64,000 bases of DNA from the NCBI RefSeq assembly GCF_900460535.1, contig NZ_UHIL01000002.1:1240001-1304000 (forward strand), read 5' to 3'. The DNA comes from Vibrio parahaemolyticus. Its GTDB lineage: Bacteria; Pseudomonadota; Gammaproteobacteria; Enterobacterales; Vibrionaceae. Numbering within the stretch: the first letter of the stretch is position 1; each line of letters starts with the position of its first letter. The notes under the pieces were generated by a model that was not told the origin of the DNA, searched no databases, and saw only the letters and a program-made list of their open reading frames with translations. This document shows positions 1 through 8,391 of the stretch, in pieces. The translations under genes were made by a program, and so were the position numbers.

Positions 1-738
1 GTAATCCTCCTTGACTTCGCAGTACAGAACGCCACCACGCGCTGATGCTTGATACGCCACTAAAGATGCTTTGCCGAGCTCTTGCGCCCAATATGGTGCT
101 AAGCCTGCGTGGATTGATCCTGTGACAGGGTCTTCATCTCCGCCGTTCGCTGGCCAAAAGTAGCGAGATACAAAGTCGTATTGACTGCCTTTTGATGTGA
201 CGACGACGTCGTAAGGGGCGAGTTGTTTCAGTTGGTCGGATCGATATTGAACATCGAAAACGGTTTGCTCATCTTCCACGATGACGAAGTAAGCTTGTGG
301 GCTAAGCAGTACGTGTGTTACTTCGCAGTTTAATCCCTCAATTAATTGCGTAGGAATGGCGTTGACGGGGTGTGGCGCTCTTGTCGGAAATGTCATTTCA
401 ATCTTGCCAAGTGCGTTCTTAATTACGGTTAAGGTGCCCACTTTTAATGTGTGAAACTCAATACTTCCTGTAACGCCGAGTTGATCGAACAACACCATGG
501 AAGCGGCGAGCGTTGCGTGTCCACAAAAGTCGATTTCTGTAAGTGGTGAAAACCAGCGTATTTCATATTGATTCGTCCCAATCGTTTTAACAAACGCGGT
601 TTCAGAGAGGTTGTTTTCCGTTGCAATGTTTTGCATCAGCTCTGGTTCTAACCACTCTTGCAAGGGCACGACTGCTGCTGAGTTGCCTTTAAATTGCGTG
701 TCTGTAAATGCGTCAACGACGTAGATATCCAGTTCCAT
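1..738 (-). CDS. PhzF-family isomerase (3' part cut by window edge)
   Basis: The minus-strand reading frame opens at an ATG at 738 and stays open to the left edge, so the C-terminus is missing. The N-terminus reads MELDIYVVDAFTD, followed by KGNSAAVVPL. This is the PhzF/diaminopimelate-epimerase-like start, with the conserved Asp and the GN(S/P)AAV strand. The FCGHATLAAS segment near residues 70-80 is the family's second hallmark, and DPVTGSIHAGLAPYW further on is the C-domain counterpart. Family members isomerise small metabolites; the substrate here cannot be told. The purine-rich stretch before the ATG (GGAAGAC) fits a ribosome site. About 246 residues are visible of a usual 260-300. Confidence 0.85.
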   Translation of the reverse strand, partial: MELDIYVVDAFTDTQFKGNSAAVVPLQEWLEPELMQNIATENNLSETAFVKTIGTNQYEIRWFSPLTEIDFCGHATLAASMVLFDQLGVTGSIEFHTLKVGTLTVIKNALGKIEMTFPTRAPHPVNAIPTQLIEGLNCEVTHVLLSPQAYFVIVEDEQTVFDVQYRSDQLKQLAPYDVVVTSKGSQYDFVSRYFWPANGGDEDPVTGSIHAGLAPYWAQELGKASLVAYQASARGGVLYCEVKEDY

Positions 739-926
739 TTTGTCTTCCTTGTTCTCTGAGCAATTAGTTAGCATAAACCAGATGCAACTCAGAGAATAAG
801 AAATTTATGCTTGAATCTTAAAGTGTCAAAATAGACGATGATTTTATATTTTGTGATACTTATTGATGTGTCTTGGCCTGTGTTGATGAATAGACTTGAA
901 TTGAACTCACTAAAAGGAAGAAACAC

Positions 927-1460
927 ATGAAAGCGATTCACAAGTCTGTTTTGGCCCTTAGCGTTTTGGTGATCGGCTCTGCCCATGCTTTTGAACTAAC
1001 GAGCAAAGATATTCAAGAAGGTCATCCAATGGCGAAGACATTTGAATATTCAGGTTGGGGATGTGATGGTGCGAACCAGTCTCCACAACTGATGTGGAAA
1101 GACGTTCCAAAGGGTACAAAAAGCTTTGCGATTACCGCGTACGATCCCGATGCACCAACAGGTAGTGGTTTTTGGCATTGGATAGCGTTTGATATTCCAG
1201 CCTCAGTTAACGAATTGCCTCGTGGCGTTGATATCAGCAAGCTCGGCGGTAGGGAGTCTCGTATCGATTACGGTACTACTGGTTTTGGCGGCGCATGTCC
1301 TCCAGAAAAAGATGGTATGCACCGCTATCAGTTTACCGTTTGGGCCTTACCAAGTGACAAGTTGAACTTGGATGAGAACACGCCAGCGGCGGTTGTGGGA
1401 TTCACGTTGAATAATGTCGCATTGGACAAAGCGAAGTTAACCGCCACTTACACACGATAA
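927..1460 (+). CDS. YbhB/YbcL-family (PEBP-like) secreted protein
   Basis: A 177-residue protein with a Sec signal peptide: a positively charged start, a hydrophobic core, and cleavage probably after AHA near residue 21. The mature part carries the phosphatidylethanolamine-binding-protein signature. This is DPDAP with a following HW in the middle and a GACPP segment before the HRYQFTVWAL strand. Bacterial YbhB/YbcL proteins are periplasmic or cytoplasmic PEBP folds with no settled enzymatic role. A strong AAAGGAAG ribosome site precedes the ATG. The next gene, an AraC regulator, starts 21 bases downstream on the same strand, so the two are probably co-transcribed. Confidence 0.9.
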   Translation: MKAIHKSVLALSVLVIGSAHAFELTSKDIQEGHPMAKTFEYSGWGCDGANQSPQLMWKDVPKGTKSFAITAYDPDAPTGSGFWHWIAFDIPASVNELPRGVDISKLGGRESRIDYGTTGFGGACPPEKDGMHRYQFTVWALPSDKLNLDENTPAAVVGFTLNNVALDKAKLTATYTR

Positions 1461-1481
1461 TTGAATAAGAAAGGGGAGAAG

Positions 1482-2261
1482 ATGAGTCACCAATATCAAG
1501 TCACGTTATTTCGTGCGGAGCAGCAGCAAAAGCTGCGTAACGTTCGGATTCATTCCCCGAGTATTATCCAGATCATTAAAGGGAGTAAGCGTCTGTTTTG
1601 GAAAGACGAAGCGTTCGATATTCTTCATCCTAATATCATGCTTTGTGAAGCAAACGCTTCGCTGAATTTTGAAAACCTTCCTCAGCAAGGGCGTTTTCTC
1701 TCTCGAATGTTCAGCTTTCACTGTGTGCCTAGTGATGACATGCTGGAGCTGAGTATGAGCAATGCGTTTGGCGAAAATGTACCCGCAGTGGAGGCAGATA
1801 AAGCATTGCAAGCAACGCTGAATGCGCTGTTTTCTTTTGAGCAAGAAAGCTTGAGTGAAGCGACGCAACGTTATTGGGTGTTGGGGTTGTATCAGCAGTT
1901 AGCGGAAAGGGGATTGTTGCATCGACTTTTTACCAGCTCGAATACCTCATTTAGCGAAAAACTCAGCCGCTATTTGTCACGCTCTCCGGGCGATGAGCAT
2001 CCTTTGGAACGGGTAGCTGAGCGCTTTGCTATGAGCCGAGCAACGTTGATACGCAAACTCAAGCAAGAGGGTACTCAGTATCGGGAAGTGCTGGCAGAAG
2101 TGCGTTTAAATCACGCACTCTACCTGATGCAAAATGGTGCGTATAACGTAGCGTTGCTCGCGCAGTTGTGTGGCTATCAATCGGAAGGGCGTTTTAGCCA
2201 ACGCTTTAAAGGCAAGTTTGGTTTAACGCCCAGCGAGTACATCAAAACCGTTGCCAGTTAG
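1482..2261 (+). CDS. AraC-family transcriptional regulator
   Basis: About 259 residues. The C-terminal 100 residues hold the double helix-turn-helix of the AraC family: LERVAERFAMSRATLIRKLK for the first and VALLAQLCGYQSEGRFSQRF for the second, ending in the typical FGLTPSEY. The N-terminal half has no recognised ligand domain beyond a weak cupin-like pattern. An ATG at 1482 preceded by AGGGGAGAAG is preferred over an in-frame TTG at 1461 that directly abuts the previous stop. It follows the PEBP-like gene closely and may control it; the target is unknown. It converges on acr3. Confidence 0.88.
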   Translation: MSHQYQVTLFRAEQQQKLRNVRIHSPSIIQIIKGSKRLFWKDEAFDILHPNIMLCEANASLNFENLPQQGRFLSRMFSFHCVPSDDMLELSMSNAFGENVPAVEADKALQATLNALFSFEQESLSEATQRYWVLGLYQQLAERGLLHRLFTSSNTSFSEKLSRYLSRSPGDEHPLERVAERFAMSRATLIRKLKQEGTQYREVLAEVRLNHALYLMQNGAYNVALLAQLCGYQSEGRFSQRFKGKFGLTPSEYIKTVAS

Positions 2262-2303
2262 TACCTAACATTGCTATTTGGCTCGGTCTCAATGTTTCCC
2301 ATT

Positions 2304-3359
2304 TTAGCTTTTGTATTTGGTTTTCATCCGCAGTGCGACGTTAACCAAAGCAATCAGAACCGGAACTTCGATCAACGGGCCAATTACGCCAGCGAATGCC
2401 TGGTCGGAATTCAGGCCAAATACAGCAATGGAAACCGCAATTGCCAACTCAAAGTTGTTACCCGTTGCCGTAAATGCGATTGAGGCATTTTTATCGTAGG
2501 GGATGCCCATTCTCTTCCCGATAAAGAAGCTGGCAAAAAACATCAGTACGAAGTAGATCGCTAGTGGGACTGCGACGCGGAACACATCCATTGGCAGTTG
2601 TAAAATCATCTCTCCTTTGAGGCTGAACATCAGCACGATGGTGGCGAGCAAAGCGATCAAAGTAATGGGTGAAATTCGAGGAATAAACACATCGTTGTAC
2701 CACTTCTCACCCTTTGCAGCGACTAACCACTTGCGACTGAGAAAACCAGCAAGGAAAGGAATTCCTAAGTAAATCAATACGCTTTCTGCAATGTCACCCA
2801 TGGAAATATCAACCACAAAGCCTTCATAGCCAAAGAATGGTGGAAGTACCGTGATGAATAGCCAAGCCATAACGCTGTAAGTCAGAATTTGAAATGCGCT
2901 ATTTAATGCCACTAAGGCCGCGCCATATTCTTTGTTGCCGCCGCCAATATCATTCCACACTAAAACCATAGCGATGCAGCGTGCAAGGCCAATCAAAATA
3001 ATGCCAACCATGTAACCCGGATGATCACCAAGAAAGGTTAAGGCAAGAACGAACATCAGGATTGGACCGACGATCCAGTTCATAACCAGAGACAGCGTGA
3101 TGGCCTTTTTATCTCTCGTTACCGTTCCCAATAGACCGTAGTTCACCTTGGCGAGTGGTGGGTACATCATCAAAATCAAACCAATGGCGAGCGGTACGTT
3201 CGTACTACCAACGGACATTGCTTCGTTCCATTCTGCTACTTGCGGGTAGACTGCGCCTATCCCCACGCCGATGGCCATTGCGACAAAAATCCAGACCGTT
3301 AAGTAGCGATCAAGAAAGCTCATTTTTTCACTGGCACTATTTAAAACTTCAGTCGTCAT
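2304..3359 (-). CDS. acr3: ACR3-family arsenite efflux permease
   Basis: A 351-residue inner-membrane protein with about ten hydrophobic segments. The family-defining cysteine lies in GLARCIAM (Cys128, fourth transmembrane segment), and the [10 protein letters not shown] motif with its conserved Glu lies near residue 305. ACR3 permeases export arsenite, and sometimes antimonite, using the proton-motive force. The gene lies downstream of arsR on the same strand, with 84 bases between the stop of arsR and this start. The gap holds a strong GC hairpin. No arsenate reductase gene is adjacent, so arsenate reduction would have to come from elsewhere. Arsenite-induced derepression by ArsR is expected from the family. 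Confidence 0.95.
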   Translation of the reverse strand: MTTEVLNSASEKMSFLDRYLTVWIFVAMAIGVGIGAVYPQVAEWNEAMSVGSTNVPLAIGLILMMYPPLAKVNYGLLGTVTRDKKAITLSLVMNWIVGPILMFVLALTFLGDHPGYMVGIILIGLARCIAMVLVWNDIGGGNKEYGAALVALNSAFQILTYSVMAWLFITVLPPFFGYEGFVVDISMGDIAESVLIYLGIPFLAGFLSRKWLVAAKGEKWYNDVFIPRISPITLIALLATIVLMFSLKGEMILQLPMDVFRVAVPLAIYFVLMFFASFFIGKRMGIPYDKNASIAFTATGNNFELAIAVSIAVFGLNSDQAFAGVIGPLIEVPVLIALVNVALRMKTKYKS

Positions 3360-3414
3360 AGTGGTCTCTATTCGTTTATCGTCGAAAGGCGATGTATTAA
3401 GTTATAGTTTATCT

Positions 3415-3437
3415 TTGCGCGCGTGGAAAGCGCGCAA
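3415..3437 (-). repeat. GC-rich intercistronic hairpin between arsR and acr3
   Basis: A perfect 8-base inverted repeat, TTGCGCGC / GCGCGCAA with a 7-base loop, lies just downstream of the arsR stop. On the minus strand there is no T-run after it, so it is not a standard intrinsic terminator. It could stabilise the arsR message or lower read-through into acr3. Confidence 0.55.
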
Positions 3438-3443
3438 CGTGTC

Positions 3444-3785
3444 TTAGCTAAATAAACCGGAAAACTGAGCGTTAAACGCGTTCAGTTTTTCACGTTGAAT
3501 ACGGTAACAAACCTTTGGCGGGTTGGGTTCTGCACTGATAAACCCGGCCTGTTTTAGAATGCGTAAGTGTTCTGATACAGTCGATTGCGCTAAACCTAAC
3601 TCAGAGACTAAATCGCTATTTAAGCAGCCACCCATGGTGTCTAAAGTGTGAAGAATATGCAGAATGCGTAAGCGAGCAGGATGAGACAGCGCTTTCGCTT
3701 GAGCGGCGAGTGCTTGTTCTTTATCGAGTTGTTGTTGCGTGGTTTCAAAAGCAATTTGGCACGTTTCGTTGCATTTGTTGCTCAT
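3444..3785 (-). CDS. arsR: ArsR-family metalloregulatory repressor
   Basis: A 113-residue winged-helix repressor starting at the ATG at 3785 (MSNKCNETC), preceded by AAAGGTCTGCTC. An open frame further upstream lacks any ribosome site and is not used. The fold is typical: LSHPARLRILHIL in the dimer/helix region and ELGLAQSTVSEHLRILKQAG as the helix-turn-helix. The classic ELCVCDL metal box of E. coli ArsR is absent. Cysteines are at residues 5, 9, 54 and 93, so thiolate sensing would need a different arrangement, possibly the N-terminal C-x3-C with Cys54. It heads the arsR-acr3 pair and should repress it until arsenite or antimonite binds. Confidence 0.9.
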   Translation of the reverse strand: MSNKCNETCQIAFETTQQQLDKEQALAAQAKALSHPARLRILHILHTLDTMGGCLNSDLVSELGLAQSTVSEHLRILKQAGFISAEPNPPKVCYRIQREKLNAFNAQFSGLFS

Positions 3786-4273
3786 GAGCAGACCTTTATA
3801 GTTAATCGTCGAATTGCGATTAAGTGTACGTGTGCTTTTTCTAAGGCGCAACTGTTGAAAGGAGAATTGAAGATAAGAGATGTCAAAAAAAGGGAAGGGA
3901 TGTGTCTCGCAAATATTTGGCGGACTAACAAAGAATTCGGTCAAATGGCAGCAAGTAAAAAAGCAGAACTCAAAGATACGACGAATTGGGGGTGTGGTAT
4001 CAGGAGCTAAGTTCTGCTTGGGGGTTAGGTTGTGAGCAATTTTCTATATTTCCTGCGAGCCAAATCAGTATGGTGAAAAAAGGGGAGGTAAAAAAGAGAG
4101 TAGATTTCTTCGCTTTATTCCCGATAAGACCAAATAGGTGGGTTTTTCCTACAATATAGGGACGAAATGCTAGTAAAAGGGGAACAAAGTGTTTGGAAGT
4201 TTTCTTATTTTATTGCCGCCAAGTTCAGTAAAATACGCCTATTCAATGACCTCCTAGAGTTAAGGTACGTGCG
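3786..4273. other. Divergent intergenic region arsR / sgrR
   Basis: A 488-base gap between divergent arsR and sgrR. It should carry both promoters and the ArsR operator. I cannot place a convincing -35/-10 pair or dyad. I looked for an SgrS-like small RNA, which sits beside sgrR in enteric bacteria, and found no hairpin followed by a T-run. Short open frames here lack coding character. Confidence 0.5.
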
Positions 4274-6031
4274 GTGTCTGATCTCAACTTATTTCGTTAT
4301 TACCAACGCTTGCTCTCTTTTGGTGTTGGTAATGAAGCAAAAACTACGCTGCAAGAAATCGCCGATTTGTTGTTTACTTCGCCTCGTCATGCGCGCAGTT
4401 TGTTGGCGCAGATGCAAGAGATAGCGTGGTTAAGTTGGCGACCAAAACCAGGACGGAACCAACGTTCAACATTGTTGTTAAACGTTGAACTCAGCGCGCT
4501 GAAAGAAAGCCTTGCACTAGAGCGGATCAAGCTTGGTAAGTACGAGAAAGCGCTGTCGATTCTGGATGAAGATGAAGCCGCATTTGGGCGACTCCTCAAA
4601 ACAACGTCGGGCGCATCGGTAAAAGAGGGGCGGCTCAATATTCAGCTAACCTACAAACGCATGTTTGAGCGTGTTGTTCCTCATCAATTGCAGCGAAGCA
4701 GTGAGCGCTTTTTGCTACGCCAAATTTATTGCTGTTTGGTATCAAGTGATTATTACGGGCGCGTAAAACCAGAGCTGGCGCACCATTGGCGATACGATGA
4801 GCAAAAATTCGAATGGACGTTTTACCTTCGCCCCGGACTTACCTTCCACAATGGCAACCCAATAGATGCCGACACGGTGGTGAGTTTGTTTGCCAAATTG
4901 AGCTCACTAGAATACTACGAGAAAGAACTCGCGCATGTGGCGAACGTGACTGCGCCAAACCCTCTCAAAGTGGTGTTTACACTTAACCGACCTGACTTGG
5001 GTTTTGCTGGGCTTATTTCTGGCGTGAAATATGGCATTCGGCCCGTGAGTCAGGTGAACGTTGCGAACAACAAGTTGGTGGTGGGGAGTGGTCCATTTTC
5101 CGTCGTTGAACACAGTGAAAACCGTTTGAAACTGCAAGCGTTTGATGGCTATTACGCGTGTCGAGTACTAACGGATTTGGTGACGATCTGGATCGTCAAC
5201 GATGAAAAGATGGAGAACCCATCGCTCGCTGCGAATACTCTGCAACCACAGCCAGTCCTTGTTGATGACATGTGCGGTCACTACATGTCGACACCGAACA
5301 GTGAAACGTCCCCAGCGAGCAAACGCAGTCGAACGGAAGACGGTTGTTTGTTCGCACTGTTTAACCATCATGCGAAGCACGCTTTGTCTCAGGCTCAGCG
5401 CCGATACATCAGTGATTTGATTCGACCGGAGCAGTTAGCCGAAGTGATGAAGAGCGAAAAGATCAATTTTGGTAGCGTCGCTGCTTATAACTTGTTGCCA
5501 AACTGGAAACCGGTGTTGCGCCCCTTTGGAGATGTGGTCAAGTTGCCAAAGCTGATCACCATCGCAGGGTACAATTACACGGCGCTACGCCGGTGCGCGC
5601 GAGCGATTTCTTCGCGTTTAGAGCGTGCGGGCAGCCGAGTGGAGATTGTTATGTACTCCTACCGAGAACTGAGCGAGAAAGCCAAAAACGGCACGCTTGA
5701 TGAGACTCTGGTTGTCACCAATATCAACTTGGACGATAACCGTCATGCGTCTGCGTTTAGCAACTTCTTTAGCAATGCTGTGCTTTACCACACCTTAGGG
5801 GCGCAAAATGCGGCGTGGTTGGATGCTCAAATGGAAAATGTCCGTGCATTCTCACCGCTTGAAGATTACTTGAGCGCGTTAGAGCCGATCGCGTCCACAT
5901 TGATTAGCGAATATTGGATTGCACCGATGTTCCACCATACTCAGACGCTACGTTTTCAAGGGGTCTTGGAAGATGTCGCACTCACAAACTGGGGATGGCC
6001 AGACATACGATCCGTTTGGTCTGCGGACTGA
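4274..6031 (+). CDS. sgrR: SgrR-family transcriptional regulator
   Basis: A 585-residue protein starting at GTG 4274. Residues 1-110 form a winged helix-turn-helix (LQEIADLLFTSPRHARSLL, then WLSWRPKPGRNQRSTL), the SgrR N-domain. The rest resembles a periplasmic solute-binding domain of the SBP-5 type (WTFYLRPGLTFHNGNPIDAD, LKVVFTLNRPDLGF) used inside the cell as a sensor. In E. coli SgrR activates the small RNA SgrS during glucose-phosphate stress. The next operon on the same strand is a phosphotransferase system, so sensing of its sugar phosphate is a reasonable inference. No SgrS-like RNA is seen nearby. A strong intrinsic terminator follows at once. Confidence 0.88.
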   Translation: MSDLNLFRYYQRLLSFGVGNEAKTTLQEIADLLFTSPRHARSLLAQMQEIAWLSWRPKPGRNQRSTLLLNVELSALKESLALERIKLGKYEKALSILDEDEAAFGRLLKTTSGASVKEGRLNIQLTYKRMFERVVPHQLQRSSERFLLRQIYCCLVSSDYYGRVKPELAHHWRYDEQKFEWTFYLRPGLTFHNGNPIDADTVVSLFAKLSSLEYYEKELAHVANVTAPNPLKVVFTLNRPDLGFAGLISGVKYGIRPVSQVNVANNKLVVGSGPFSVVEHSENRLKLQAFDGYYACRVLTDLVTIWIVNDEKMENPSLAANTLQPQPVLVDDMCGHYMSTPNSETSPASKRSRTEDGCLFALFNHHAKHALSQAQRRYISDLIRPEQLAEVMKSEKINFGSVAAYNLLPNWKPVLRPFGDVVKLPKLITIAGYNYTALRRCARAISSRLERAGSRVEIVMYSYRELSEKAKNGTLDETLVVTNINLDDNRHASAFSNFFSNAVLYHTLGAQNAAWLDAQMENVRAFSPLEDYLSALEPIASTLISEYWIAPMFHHTQTLRFQGVLEDVALTNWGWPDIRSVWSAD

Positions 6032-6033
6032 TC

Positions 6034-6059
6034 AAAACCGCCTGAAGGGCGGTTTTTTT
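6034..6059 (+). terminator. Intrinsic terminator of sgrR
   Basis: The stem AAAACCGCC / GGCGGTTTT with a 5-base loop is followed by T residues and sits three bases after the sgrR stop. It separates sgrR from the phosphotransferase operon. Confidence 0.9.
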
Positions 6060-6463
6060 GTGTCTGTAGTTTGGTGAAAGCCAGTGACGTTTTTATTTCT
6101 TCTAGCCAACAAATGTGATGTTTATCTACGTTTTAGTGTGAGCTATCAATAAATGGCCCGAAATGAACTTTGAAATTAATCACGAATTATATCGAGTCAA
6201 TAGGTCTAATGTGATCTGATTTAAATAATGTAACTTTAAGAATGTTTTCTAGAAAGTGATTTTGTTCAAAATTCGTCTATTGACTTGTTGTTCAAATAAA
6301 ATTTGTAGATTTTTTACGTGCGGGATTTTTGAGATCTGTCCATTTAAACAAATTGACAGGCTTTAAAGTGTGATTCGAAGCGCAAAAGTAGCTCGGTTGC
6401 GCGGTTGGGACTCTGTTATTGATAATTAACCCATCAGATGACGAACTGTTGATAGGGTTAAAT
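6060..6463 (+). promoter_or_regulatory. Upstream region of the cmt-like PTS operon
   Basis: A 404-base AT-rich gap. Two TGTGA half-sites occur, at about 6210-6214 and 6369-6373, neither with a good TCACA partner, so CRP binding is only possible. A near-consensus TTGACA is at 6353-6358, but no matching -10 is evident 16-18 bases on. The repeated word GTTCAAA(T)AAATT-like occurs twice around 6265-6305. The promoter must lie here because sgrR is terminated just before. Confidence 0.4.
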
Positions 6464-6907
6464 ATGCTGTACGAGTTAATCGACCACGAACTAGTAGATG
6501 TAATTAATGATCGCGCTTACCAATGGCAAGATGCGGTTAAAAAGACCACTCAATACCTAGAAAATAAAGGTTACGTCTCCCAGCACTATGCTGATGCGAT
6601 CATCCGTTCAACGGAAGAAAACGGTCCTTACTATGTGTTATGCCCTGGATTGGCTATGCCACATGCCCGACCTGAAACTGGCGTTTTAAAAACAGGCTTA
6701 GGCATCCATATTTTCCCATCACCTGTTGATTTTGGATCGGATCTCGGTCCGGCCAATATTCTTATTACCTTAGCTGCGAAAGACTCTGATACCCACATTG
6801 AGGTGATTCAAGCGTTGAGCGAGATGTTTGTGGATGAAGAGAACATTGCAAAACTGGCACAAGCCTCTTCCAAAGAACAAGTGCTAGACATAATAAAAGC
6901 ATACTAA
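6464..6907 (+). CDS. cmtB: PTS sugar transporter subunit IIA (CmtB-like)
   Basis: A 147-residue cytoplasmic IIA of the mannitol/fructose class. The phosphorylated histidine is His67 in PGLAMPHARPE, the standard PHA motif. It would take phosphate from HPr and pass it to the IIB cysteine of the next gene. The ATG at 6464 is preferred, with AGGG 8 bases upstream; a TTG at 6419 would add 15 poorly conserved residues. The next gene begins 12 bases after the stop. The order IIA then IICB, followed by a dehydrogenase, MtlR-like and YggC-like genes, matches E. coli cmtB-cmtA-yggP-yggD-yggC. The transported sugar alcohol is unknown. Confidence 0.88.
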   Translation: MLYELIDHELVDVINDRAYQWQDAVKKTTQYLENKGYVSQHYADAIIRSTEENGPYYVLCPGLAMPHARPETGVLKTGLGIHIFPSPVDFGSDLGPANILITLAAKDSDTHIEVIQALSEMFVDEENIAKLAQASSKEQVLDIIKAY

Positions 6908-6919
6908 AAGGAACATAAC

Positions 6920-8344
6920 GTGAAAGCAAACATGCGAGCCAATGTGCAAGCCTTCGGAGGTCATTTGACCGCCATGGTGCTGCCAAATATCGGAGCCTTT
7001 ATCGCTTGGGGCTTTATTACTGCACTCTTTATTCCTACGGGCTGGATGCCAAACGAAGCCTTTGGCGAACTCGTGGGGCCAATGATCACTTACTTGCTGC
7101 CACTTTTGATTGGTTACACCGGTGGTCAGATTGTTGGTGAAAAACGCGGCGCGGTAGCGGGGGCTATCGGTACGATGGGCGTGATTGTCGGGGCTGATAT
7201 ACCCATGTTTGTTGGCGCAATGATCATGGGCCCACTGAGCGCTTGGGTTGTGGTGCAAGTGGATAAACGTATTCAACACCGCATACCTTCTGGTTTTGAA
7301 ATGGTGGTCAACAACTTTTCGTTGGGTATCGTCGGTATGTTGTTGTGTTTGTTCGCTTACGAGATTGTTGGCCCTTCAGTCACCGCAGCAAACTTGTTTG
7401 TGAAATCAGGCATCGAAGCGTTGGTTGCAACGGGTTTCCTGCCTTTGTTAGCGATCATTAACGAACCAGCAAAAGTGTTGTTCCTGAACAACGCCATTGA
7501 TCAAGGCATCTACTACCCACTAGGCCTGCAAGCGGCCGCAGAAACAGGCAAGTCCATCTTCTTTATGGTGGCATCTAACCCAGGCCCTGGTCTTGGTATG
7601 CTGCTGGCCTACGCGAAGTTTGGTCAGGGTTTGTCTAAACGTTCTGCGCCAAGTGCCATCATCATTCACTTCTTTGGTGGTATTCATGAGTTGTATTTCC
7701 CATACGTACTCATGAAACCAATCATGATTGTGGCAATGATTGCTGGTGCGGCGACAGGCATCGCAACCTTCAACCTATTCGATGCCGGTTTGGTCGCGGG
7801 TCCAAGTCCAGGCTCTATCTTCTCTTACCTTGCTCTTACTCCGAAAGGTAGCTTCATCGCGACCATCGCAGGTGTGACAAGTGCAACGATTGTCTCTTTC
7901 TTAGTAGCAAGTGCGATTTTGAAAGTGAGCAAATCAGAAGAAAAAGAAAGCGAGTTTGAGAAATCAGTTTCTGACATGAAAGAGATGAAAGCGGAAGGCG
8001 CAGTTAAGCCAGTTGCAGCTGCGACGACGCAAGAACTGAGCAAGCCAATTTCATTTGTCGCATTCGCATGTGATGCGGGTATGGGCTCTAGTGCAATGGG
8101 CGCATCGACCTTCAAACGCAAGCTGGTACAAGCTGGGATAGAGATTGAAGTGAAGAACTTTGCCATCGAGAAAGTCCCGAGTGAAGCCGATATCGTCGTG
8201 ACACACGAGAGCTTAGAAAGCCGCGCAGTCAACGCGACAGGTTTACCAGTCGTAACGCTCAAGAACTTCCTCAACGACCCAGCGCTTGACGAGCTGATGG
8301 ATAAGATTAAGCAACAAACGGTCGCGACTGAGCAACCAGCCTAA
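6920..8344 (+). CDS. cmtA: PTS mannitol-type transporter subunit IICB (CmtA-like)
   Basis: A 474-residue permease. Residues 1-335 are the membrane IIC domain, with NEPAK (181-185) and the substrate-site motif GGIHEL (253-258) of mannitol-class IIC. A charged linker of about 40 residues follows, then a IIB domain with the phospho-cysteine Cys384 in AFACDAGMGSSAMG. There is no fused IIA, unlike E. coli MtlA; the IIA is the preceding gene. The protein would import and phosphorylate a hexitol or pentitol. Mannitol itself is doubtful, because the operon has a sorbose-phosphate-reductase-like enzyme and no MtlD-type dehydrogenase. Confidence 0.93.
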   Translation: MKANMRANVQAFGGHLTAMVLPNIGAFIAWGFITALFIPTGWMPNEAFGELVGPMITYLLPLLIGYTGGQIVGEKRGAVAGAIGTMGVIVGADIPMFVGAMIMGPLSAWVVVQVDKRIQHRIPSGFEMVVNNFSLGIVGMLLCLFAYEIVGPSVTAANLFVKSGIEALVATGFLPLLAIINEPAKVLFLNNAIDQGIYYPLGLQAAAETGKSIFFMVASNPGPGLGMLLAYAKFGQGLSKRSAPSAIIIHFFGGIHELYFPYVLMKPIMIVAMIAGAATGIATFNLFDAGLVAGPSPGSIFSYLALTPKGSFIATIAGVTSATIVSFLVASAILKVSKSEEKESEFEKSVSDMKEMKAEGAVKPVAAATTQELSKPISFVAFACDAGMGSSAMGASTFKRKLVQAGIEIEVKNFAIEKVPSEADIVVTHESLESRAVNATGLPVVTLKNFLNDPALDELMDKIKQQTVATEQPA

Positions 8345-8391
8345 CAATGCAGTTTGGGGCGGCAGATATCGCCCCAATTAGGAGAGAAATC

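Noticed and set aside
3786..4273. SgrS-like small RNA beside sgrR
   Set aside because: No hairpin followed by a T-run on either strand, and no recognisable ptsG-pairing segment.
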